From: an uncultured Erysipelotrichaceae bacterium
GTDB lineage: Bacteria > Bacillota_I > Bacilli_A > RF39 > UBA660
Direction of reading: 5' to 3'
Assembly (NCBI GenBank): GCA_902783215.1
Contig: CACZQD010000085.1
Coordinates: 1-15,635, forward strand
DNA: 15,635 nucleotides
The notes under the pieces are model-generated. The model was given only the letters and a program-made list of their open reading frames with translations. It had not been told where the DNA came from and ran no database searches. This document shows, in pieces, positions 6,642-13,506 of the stretch. The translations under genes were made by a program, and so were the position numbers. Position 1 is the stretch's first letter. The number at the start of each line of letters is the position of its first letter.

Positions 6642-8033
6642 TTAATAATATGTTATTTTACCATTAAACTCACTAGCTGTCTTTTCCAAAAATTTATTAA
6701 CCTTACTCTTATATTTGTTTGGAATTTTAAAATTACCCACACATTCTGTTCCTTCTGAGTCTTGAGTATCATGAGGAGTATTTGTCACTTTATCTGAATG
6801 AACATTATTAATAATTACACCTGTTGTATACATAATCCATTCTAATTTTCTTCTTTTTACAAGTCCACCAGCTAATTGGTGACCATATGCGTGTGAAATA
6901 GCACAAAAAGTATTAAATAGTTTTGGTTTATTTCCGTATTTACTATAACCATTTTTAAAATCTCCTAATGCCTCACCATAATTATAATGAAAAGATGTTA
7001 ATGCAAGTACTTGAGAATTATTTAAAGAAATATTATTATTTTTAAGATACTTTTTAGTGTTATCAATATGACGCTCAACAGAATGAACAAAAACTTTTTC
7101 AATTTTTGCTTTACTTATCATAGTATGTTCATGAATCTTGTCAAAATCTATACCTACTGCTTGAAAATCAACTTTATCACTAGGAGTTAATCCTGGTCCA
7201 ATAGTCCAAGGCTGTCCATCACCTTCATTTTTTGCTTCATATTCTCCCTTAGCATTTGGATCGTAAATATCACCAGATTCCATACCATGAACAAAATTCA
7301 AGAAATCATTTGACATATCACAACTGTCTCCATCACTAGGACGTGGCTTTTTAGGATCAACGAACTTTAATGGATCAACACGCGATTTTCCATTATTAGA
7401 TCCTTCTCTAACTTCAAAATGAAGGTGTGGCCCAGTAGAGTCTCCACTACTTCCAACTCCAGCAATTAGTTGACCTTGATTAACTGTTGTCCCTTTTTTT
7501 ACTTTTAAAGTACCTTGATGGAGATGTGCATATAACGTATAATTACCATCATCATGTTTTATGATTATGTAATTACCATATCCTCCACCACAATTTTTAG
7601 GTCCAAATGATTTACACCCTTTATTAGCTGTTACAACTTCACCAGATTGAGCAGCTATAACATTGGTTTTTAATGATGCACCAATGTCCATACCACCATG
7701 ACCATTATCGTGAATACCAGCTTCTCTTGAACCAAATTTAGATGTAATAGTTACTGATGCTGGTTTTCCAGTAGCCATTTTCTTAGTTGCTTTACTACTC
7801 CCTATTGGCCACATATAAGATGATGCATCACAAACATTTTCTTCATTATATTGTTCATCTTCATCTTCAGGTGTTGGAAATAGACTCTCATACAAACTAT
7901 ATAATTGATGAATAGATTGTCTTCCTTGAGCAATATTGCTTGCATTTTCAGGATTTACATAGTCATATGCAGAAGATTTAAAAGGCAAAAAAAGTATTAT
8001 AAATAATAACACAATATATTTACCATACTTCAT
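6642..8033 (-). CDS. Secreted M23 endopeptidase - GH24-type lysozyme fusion
   Basis: This 463-residue exported wall hydrolase joins two enzymes. A signal peptide (1-22, ending SSA) precedes a LytM-type M23 domain (about 95-225). Its zinc and catalytic residues are visible: GHGGMDIG (His112, Asp116), YAHLH (His170) and GPHLHFEV (His203, His205). This domain cuts peptide cross-links. The second domain (about 240-405) resembles T4-type phage lysozyme. It has MESG with the candidate catalytic Glu252, TIGPGLT (277-283, compare TIGYG) and GGLVKRRKLEW (389-399), and would cut glycan chains. The enzyme likely opens the wall locally for the secretion channel, the role VirB1/CwlT-type proteins play elsewhere. 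Six cysteines (68, 140, 148, 238, 377, 431) may form disulfides. The ribosome site is GAGGTGGT. The M23 call is certain; the lysozyme call is strong. Confidence 0.93.
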   Translation of the reverse strand: MKYGKYIVLLFIILFLPFKSSAYDYVNPENASNIAQGRQSIHQLYSLYESLFPTPEDEDEQYNEENVCDASSYMWPIGSSKATKKMATGKPASVTITSKFGSREAGIHDNGHGGMDIGASLKTNVIAAQSGEVVTANKGCKSFGPKNCGGGYGNYIIIKHDDGNYTLYAHLHQGTLKVKKGTTVNQGQLIAGVGSSGDSTGPHLHFEVREGSNNGKSRVDPLKFVDPKKPRPSDGDSCDMSNDFLNFVHGMESGDIYDPNAKGEYEAKNEGDGQPWTIGPGLTPSDKVDFQAVGIDFDKIHEHTMISKAKIEKVFVHSVERHIDNTKKYLKNNNISLNNSQVLALTSFHYNYGEALGDFKNGYSKYGNKPKLFNTFCAISHAYGHQLAGGLVKRRKLEWIMYTTGVIINNVHSDKVTNTPHDTQDSEGTECVGNFKIPNKYKSKVNKFLEKTASEFNGKITYY

Positions 8034-8046
8034 TTTACCACCTCAA

Positions 8047-8724
8047 TTAAAATCTATTATTTTTGCTCTGTTTCGCTTTAATAAAAAATATTATAATAAG
8101 CACAATAAGTAGTATCACTCCACCAACAACGAACAATAAATATTTATTTATTGTTTTGGATAAAGAACTCTTTTCTATTTCAATACTCATATTTATATTA
8201 TCAGAATTCTTCTTATTAATTATCCAAGTATATGTATTACCACTTACTTTATCAGCATTATTAGATAAAACCTTATTTTTAGTTGTAATATTAATATTTA
8301 ATTCATCAGAATGTAAGCAATAAAACGTTCCTGTTGCATTAAATACTATATTATCATTATAACTATATTTATACTTATCAAAACACGTTTTTAAAACATT
8401 AGATTTAGAATATTCTTTTAATGAGTAAGTATATTTATAATTAACTAGACGATAATCATCTTCTTCAATAATATTTTTATCATATGTAATACTATTATTC
8501 TTATAAAAAGGATATTGATCATTATCTATAAATGGTGTGATTGGATCATCTAATTCAACACCTTGTTGAATATCACTATTTTGTGGTATTTCAGACTTGT
8601 AAATTGTAGATGAAAAATCTTCATCTATTGTATTATTAGTAATATTTAAATTGTATTCAGCAGTACACCCACATATAGTAAGAAAGAAAAATATAATTAT
8701 CAAATACTTAAAATATCTTTTCAT
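8047..8724 (-). CDS. Lipoprotein with additional C-terminal membrane helix
   Basis: The start ATG 8722-8724 follows an AGGAG site 5 bases upstream. The longer frame beginning at 8766 would put the signal peptide internally and overlap the upstream gene, so it is rejected. The 225-residue product begins with a signal peptide and lipobox ICGC (lipidated Cys20), has an external domain of about 175 residues, and ends in a strong membrane helix (about 195-215) with a basic cytosolic tail (KAKQSKNNRF). It is thus anchored at both ends. The layout resembles LppM/DUF3153-type proteins, including a WxI segment (TYTWIINKK) shortly before the helix. The external part has two cysteines. Its position between two wall hydrolases suggests a structural part of the secretion complex, but no function can be read from the sequence. 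Confidence 0.8.
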   Translation of the reverse strand: MKRYFKYLIIIFFFLTICGCTAEYNLNITNNTIDEDFSSTIYKSEIPQNSDIQQGVELDDPITPFIDNDQYPFYKNNSITYDKNIIEEDDYRLVNYKYTYSLKEYSKSNVLKTCFDKYKYSYNDNIVFNATGTFYCLHSDELNINITTKNKVLSNNADKVSGNTYTWIINKKNSDNINMSIEIEKSSLSKTINKYLLFVVGGVILLIVLIIIFFIKAKQSKNNRF

Positions 8725-8732
8725 AATCACTC

Positions 8733-10838
8733 CTAATACCAAGAACCATATCCAATTAGTTGACAATTAGTAATTGGAATTGCTCGTCTATTTGTTCTAT
8801 TACTATAATTTCCTTCAATAATATAAACTTTTCCATCTTTATACTTTTCTACCATTGCGGTATGATCTTGTGGACCACTACCTGGTACAGCTTGACTAAT
8901 GTCTCTAAATTGACTATCCCAATCAAAGAAAATGTAATCACCAGGTTTAGGAGTATATTTTCCTTTTCCATTTTTTCCTTTTAAATAAGAACAAGAATCA
9001 TTATAATAAAAATTTATTCCTTTGGTTCTATGAAAATACTGCATAAAATCACCAGTACTTGCACTTGTTTTTCCAACAATATCAGCAACTGTTTTTCCTT
9101 TATAGCTTGCATGTTTTGATACATAACTTACAAAAGCTGCACACCAAGCTACTCCCGAGCCAAGTCCTTGAGCACTTTGATATGTATATGGGCTTGTTTT
9201 TCCAGCTTTAAATTTTTCGTGTTCTTCTAATCCTCTTTTTACCATAGCCTCAGCTAATGAATTAGATTTAACAGATCCTCCAATTTGTTCATCAGATTCT
9301 GTCTTTTGACTAGTATCTACTTTTGAACCTTTCATATAAAATTTGTGCTCAATATACTCTAATAAAAATTCATCATATTGATCTTTATCTAATTTATAAG
9401 ATGCTTCTATTGATTCTTTATCTAAAGTATAATCTTTATCACATTTTAATTTTTTTTCATAATTACTTGTCTCTATATTATTAGCTTTTTTATCTTTAAA
9501 TTTATTTTTATCATCATCTTTAACACATTTATAAGTAATCTTTTTCTTTACCATATTTTTAGCTAATATTTGCATATCATATCTAAAATCATTAGCATTT
9601 AAATACTTATAACCATCTAAATTTTTAAAATCATTTTCCCAATCTAAAATAGTAATATTATCATTGTCATAATCATTTTCACGTACAGCTTCAATGTCAT
9701 AATCTGATTGATGATTATTAAATAAATCATTTTGTGATTTTGAATTATAATCTAATGTTGACATTAAAAGAGGTAAATCAATATTTATATGATATTTATA
9801 TTTATACATAAAATAAATATCATATAATTTACGATAAAATTTATATAGAGCTGTTTTCTCACAATCATCTCCACTACAATCAACTTTATAATATTCTTTT
9901 AAAGATGATAAATCTACATCTTTACTAGATTTATAAGTTGCAAATTTGACAGATGATTTTTGTTTGTCATCAATAAAATTATTCTTTAAATATATATTAG
10001 AATCCTTATTTATAATAAATGCGTCATCTTCTCTAACCCATTCACCCGAATTATTACCATTTTCATCAATATCAGCTGCACTATCTTTATCATCAAAAAT
10101 AGAAACTGAAAATCTATTAGCAATTAATTTTTGAATAGTATCTGTATTGATAAGAGAAATTAGTAAAACCATAAATATAGCCAAAGTACAAGCAGATATA
10201 ATAAGCGCTAATTTAATTTTAAAAGGAAGTCTAATTGATATTTCTTCTACACGATTTTCTTCTTTTTTATTAGGTGGTTCAATTGGATCACCTTGATTAT
10301 TTTCCGAGTTATCACCTTGATCTGAACCCGTTTCTTCTGCTCCTTCTTTTTTAGCTCCAATACCAAATGGGGCAGAAAACAACGATTTAGATTTATTCTT
10401 TCTTAGTATACTACTTAATGTACTAGCAGCTTTCCCACCAGGAAGCATACGTGTAAGAGGATTATTGATTAAGCTCACACCACCTCTTCTAGCTAAAGGA
10501 TTACCAAATGGAAGCATTGATGATCCTCCAAGCATATTTTTTATAGGAGAATTACTTCCACTACCATGACTATTGGATTTTCGAATACTATTGTTACCTG
10601 TTGATCCTTTAGAAGTGACACCACCTGTTGACATTGGTGAATTAGATGAACTACTACCTTTTGTTTTGGAATTATCTCTTCTGGAATTTGGTCCTAATCC
10701 AGCTGTTTGTTTATAAAAATCACTATCTCTATTTACATTATCCTTATTATGAATATTTTGCATATTAGAATTTTGATTATTACTATTATTTTGTGTAGCT
10801 TGATTCATTCTATTTTCAAATCCATTATTATCGTTCAT
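8733..10838 (-). CDS. Bitopic CHAP-domain cell-wall hydrolase of the secretion system
   Basis: The 701-residue protein has three parts. Residues 1-205 are a low-complexity Asn/Ser/Gly-rich and then acidic cytosolic region. A membrane helix spans about 208-230. The exterior holds a Lys/Asp/Tyr-rich region (240-520) and a C-terminal CHAP amidase/endopeptidase domain (about 525-701). CHAP hallmarks are VAWCAAFVSYV (catalytic Cys566), KPGDYIFFDW (631-640), DHTAMV (His659) and IIEGNY (Glu675, Asn677). It probably trims peptidoglycan at the transfer site. A segment near 338-365 (YKYHINIDLPLLMSTLDY) looks faintly like a lytic transglycosylase core without the catalytic Glu-Ser, which is speculative. 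Six non-catalytic cysteines are external, including Cys321/Cys326. The ribosome site AAAGGTGGTGA is almost a full anti-16S match. The stop lies 8 bases before the next start. Confidence 0.9.
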   Translation of the reverse strand: MNDNNGFENRMNQATQNNSNNQNSNMQNIHNKDNVNRDSDFYKQTAGLGPNSRRDNSKTKGSSSSNSPMSTGGVTSKGSTGNNSIRKSNSHGSGSNSPIKNMLGGSSMLPFGNPLARRGGVSLINNPLTRMLPGGKAASTLSSILRKNKSKSLFSAPFGIGAKKEGAEETGSDQGDNSENNQGDPIEPPNKKEENRVEEISIRLPFKIKLALIISACTLAIFMVLLISLINTDTIQKLIANRFSVSIFDDKDSAADIDENGNNSGEWVREDDAFIINKDSNIYLKNNFIDDKQKSSVKFATYKSSKDVDLSSLKEYYKVDCSGDDCEKTALYKFYRKLYDIYFMYKYKYHINIDLPLLMSTLDYNSKSQNDLFNNHQSDYDIEAVRENDYDNDNITILDWENDFKNLDGYKYLNANDFRYDMQILAKNMVKKKITYKCVKDDDKNKFKDKKANNIETSNYEKKLKCDKDYTLDKESIEASYKLDKDQYDEFLLEYIEHKFYMKGSKVDTSQKTESDEQIGGSVKSNSLAEAMVKRGLEEHEKFKAGKTSPYTYQSAQGLGSGVAWCAAFVSYVSKHASYKGKTVADIVGKTSASTGDFMQYFHRTKGINFYYNDSCSYLKGKNGKGKYTPKPGDYIFFDWDSQFRDISQAVPGSGPQDHTAMVEKYKDGKVYIIEGNYSNRTNRRAIPITNCQLIGYGSWY

Positions 10839-10861
10839 CTTAGGTCACCACCTTTAAATTA

Positions 10862-12649
10862 TTATAATCCACCACCTGATCCAAATGAATCTAATTCAGC
10901 ATCAGATGCTATTACATTAATACGCATTCTTCTGCTTCCACAGACAAATAACGCTTCTCCTTGACCATATTGTTTTATACTTTCCATTTCACTATCATTC
11001 AAATCTATAAGACGAGCTAAATCTGTAACAGCTTGTTTCTTTAAACCCATAACCAAGTAATAAGCTGCATTATCAAAAATAGCTTTTCCTTGAGTAATAA
11101 CAGTTGGATCACTAAAGTCTGTTGGCTGTTGTGTAATCATAATAGTACCCGTATTATACTTTCTCGCACGTCTTTGTATTTGCGCTAAAAAGTCCGCACC
11201 TAATGTATTACCACCACTAAGTAATACGTGAGCTTCATCAACCATCATAACTGTATTAATACTACTATTTAAAGTAAGTCCCCAAGCATATTTTAATATA
11301 TTGAAGAATAATGCATTTTTGATGTTAGTATCTGCATTCATTAATTCTCTAATATTAAATACTATAAAATTACTCTTAGGATTAATAGTTGTATGTCCAT
11401 CAAAATAGAACTTTAACTCTTTAATTAATGGGCGAATTTTTAATTCTAATGCCTCTAGTGTATCTTTTTCTCTTGTTTTTTCAGGCATAGCTAATATTTT
11501 ACCTTTAATTGTTGCATATACATCTTGAAAAGTTGGATAATCTTCAGATGTAAATTTAGTAAAATCACTATTAAAATCGATACCAAAACGTTTATATGTC
11601 TCTTGAACTATTTCACTAAACATATTAACTAAGTCTTCCGTTGTAGTTGGATCATAATACTTTAAAAAGGCCTTAATTGTCTGAATAGTACGAGTTAAAA
11701 CAGTATAACCTAATCCTTGCTTAATTTCATCTTCATCTGCATCTAAAACAACCTCTAAAGGATTAATCATACCAAATTCTCCACCCTTACCAAGATCAAT
11801 AAAATCTCCTCGATAAAGATGAGCCATATCTTCAAATTCACCTTCAGGATCAATAACAACAACTTGATGATTATTTCTAAGGTGACTACGTAATAATATT
11901 TTTGCAGCAGTAGATTTACCACTACCAGAAGTACCTAAGATAATCATATTGGCATTATTTCGATTATTTTCCTTCTTTATTTGATATAAAAATTGATTAA
12001 ATAAAATAACTCCTCCAGAGAAATCTACTCCAAGTAAAGTACCTAATCCAGGATCTTTAATACTATCAAAAATAAATGGATACATAGCAGCCATCGTTGG
12101 AGAAGGCATTGGTGTACCAATACGATCTTCGATGTCTTGTTTGCCATAAATAGGTAAAATTGATTTTAATACTTTATCCTGTTCAAATCTTAAAGGAATA
12201 GCCTTTAATTGCATAGCCTCTAAATAATTCTTAACCTGCAACTTCTTTAAATCTAATTCTTCTTTACTATCAGCAGTCAACATAATGTGAAGTTGAAAAT
12301 CGTAAACTTTTGATTGTGTAGCTGCAAGTTCACTAATAAATTGTTCTAAAGACTCATAATCTTGACGAAGGCGTTCTTGAATAGTACGGTCTCTTTCATC
12401 TTGATATCTTTGCTTTAAATCAGCAAGTTCCTTATTAAGCATCTTACTCATACTAGAAACAGGTAGTGGAATATGCTTAATAACTAACTTAATACCTGAC
12501 ATACTTGTTAAACTTGATAAATATCCTGGATAAATAAACTTAGGATAAGATATAACTGACATAATAGTCGCATACTTATCACTAACAATAAATTCATTAC
12601 TTTTAAACTCCAAACCTTTAGGAGCAATTTCATTTTTTATATTTGTCAT
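10862..12649 (-). CDS. VirB4-family ATPase, motor part of a split VirB4
   Basis: The 595-residue protein is the VirB4 motor that powers the secretion channel from the cytosolic side of the membrane. The N-terminal 200 residues contain an Arg/Glu-rich, probably coiled helix (70-110) and the conserved LGTLLGVDFSGG lead-in (202-213). Then follow Walker A GTSGSGKST (239-247), VIDPEGEF (265-272), Walker B MMVDEAH (468-474) and the ITQQ motif (505-508), ending with a short Gly-rich tail. It resembles the VirB4 proteins of clostridial Tn1549-type elements, which are normally one longer polypeptide carrying the N-terminal domain as well. Here that domain is encoded by the preceding gene, overlapping by ATGA, with GGTGAT a few bases before the start. 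The two parts almost certainly act as one ATPase. Confidence 0.95.
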   Translation of the reverse strand: MTNIKNEIAPKGLEFKSNEFIVSDKYATIMSVISYPKFIYPGYLSSLTSMSGIKLVIKHIPLPVSSMSKMLNKELADLKQRYQDERDRTIQERLRQDYESLEQFISELAATQSKVYDFQLHIMLTADSKEELDLKKLQVKNYLEAMQLKAIPLRFEQDKVLKSILPIYGKQDIEDRIGTPMPSPTMAAMYPFIFDSIKDPGLGTLLGVDFSGGVILFNQFLYQIKKENNRNNANMIILGTSGSGKSTAAKILLRSHLRNNHQVVVIDPEGEFEDMAHLYRGDFIDLGKGGEFGMINPLEVVLDADEDEIKQGLGYTVLTRTIQTIKAFLKYYDPTTTEDLVNMFSEIVQETYKRFGIDFNSDFTKFTSEDYPTFQDVYATIKGKILAMPEKTREKDTLEALELKIRPLIKELKFYFDGHTTINPKSNFIVFNIRELMNADTNIKNALFFNILKYAWGLTLNSSINTVMMVDEAHVLLSGGNTLGADFLAQIQRRARKYNTGTIMITQQPTDFSDPTVITQGKAIFDNAAYYLVMGLKKQAVTDLARLIDLNDSEMESIKQYGQGEALFVCGSRRMRINVIASDAELDSFGSGGGL

Positions 12650-13188
12650 GCCATCACCGTCCCAAAAGTAGTTGTTTCTCCACCATTTAAGAAATTATCT
12701 AAAATCATTCTTAAATCTTCATTAGTAGCTTGAAAAGAAGTTAGTCCAGCCGAAGCTAAATTACTAATCAAATTACGTATTTTCTTTTGAATAGCATCCA
12801 TATCTTTATCCTTAAAAAGCAAATAATACTCAGTATCAACTACATTATTATTCATAAACATATTAGCTTTATCAATATCTTCTAGAATCATCTTACGTTT
12901 AACAGGATCATTTGAATTATGATATGCAACTTGCAGTTCAGATAAATATACGTTTATATCAACCGGTCTATCAGCAGCAATAATCCAAAATTCATAATCA
13001 ATTACATTATAAACTACTTTTAAATTATTAATAACAGCATTTTGCGTAGCAGGATCAAGAATAAACAAATTACGAGGAACTATTTTGACACCTGCAACCA
13101 TCTTCTTATTATCAAGAACAATTACGCCATTTTTAATATCTTTTACTGGTACATCAGTATACTTACTCTTTATCTCTTTCTTCGCCAT
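12646..13188 (-). CDS. N-terminal domain of split VirB4 as a separate gene
   Basis: The 180-residue soluble protein has no signal peptide or membrane helix. It begins KYTDVPVKDIKNGVIVLDNK and continues with alternating strands and helices (EFWIIAADRP, EYYLLFKDKD) ending in a helix-rich segment (IRNLISNLASAGL, LRMILDNFLN). This pattern fits the amino-terminal alpha/beta domain of VirB4/TraC proteins. No Walker motifs are present; these lie in the next gene, which starts inside this stop codon (ATGA, 12646-12649). Its own start overlaps the end of the PrgI-like gene by 26 bases. The break falls at a plausible domain linker, favouring a real gene split over a sequencing error, but a frameshift cannot be excluded. 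The role would be docking the ATPase to the PrgI/VirB3-like membrane partner (inference). Confidence 0.8.
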   Translation of the reverse strand: MAKKEIKSKYTDVPVKDIKNGVIVLDNKKMVAGVKIVPRNLFILDPATQNAVINNLKVVYNVIDYEFWIIAADRPVDINVYLSELQVAYHNSNDPVKRKMILEDIDKANMFMNNNVVDTEYYLLFKDKDMDAIQKKIRNLISNLASAGLTSFQATNEDLRMILDNFLNGGETTTFGTVMA

Positions 13189-13483
13189 CTTTATAACACC
13201 AACCTCTCCATATATATTTTTGTCTTGTCGTATAAAAATTCCAAGCTAATCTAATTATTGTACGTACATTATGATAATTAGGTATAGGTAAAATCAAAAA
13301 TGCACATATCACACCAGGTGTGATAGCAAGTATTGCAAATAAAAGACTATCAATATTGAGTGCGAACAACAAAATCATCGATATTGTTGCACCCACTCCA
13401 AATAGTATTAAATCACCTAGTGTAAACATACCAAAGAACATCAACGATTTCTTTGAATTAGCCGGTATTAAATAATTATTCAT
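13163..13483 (-). CDS. PrgI/VirB3-like small membrane protein
   Basis: The 106-residue protein starts IPANSKKSLMFFGMFTLGDL, followed by two close membrane helices (about 22-44 and 47-67) and a basic, aromatic cytosolic end (NFYTTRQKYIWRGW). Size, the N-terminal IP motif, paired helices and location directly before VirB4 match the PrgI/VirB3-like subunits of Gram-positive conjugation systems, which link the VirB4 ATPase to the inner-membrane channel. Its 3' end overlaps the VirB4 N-domain gene by 26 bases, and it begins 23 bases after the VirB6-like gene. The AAGGTG ribosome site lies farther than usual from the ATG, so translation may depend partly on coupling. Confidence 0.85.
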   Translation of the reverse strand: MNNYLIPANSKKSLMFFGMFTLGDLILFGVGATISMILLFALNIDSLLFAILAITPGVICAFLILPIPNYHNVRTIIRLAWNFYTTRQKYIWRGWCYKDGEERDKE

Positions 13484-13506
13484 ATTATATCACACACCTT
13501 TTTATT

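Noticed and set aside
8725..8766. Longer start for the dual-anchored lipoprotein
   Set aside because: The extension lies within the 3' end of the CHAP gene and would bury the signal peptide. The internal ATG at 8724 has a good AGGAG site.
12640..12670. Programmed frameshift joining the two VirB4 genes
   Set aside because: No canonical slippery heptamer is present at the junction (TTTTGGG does not fit), and the ATGA overlap with GGTGAT upstream explains expression by coupled restart.
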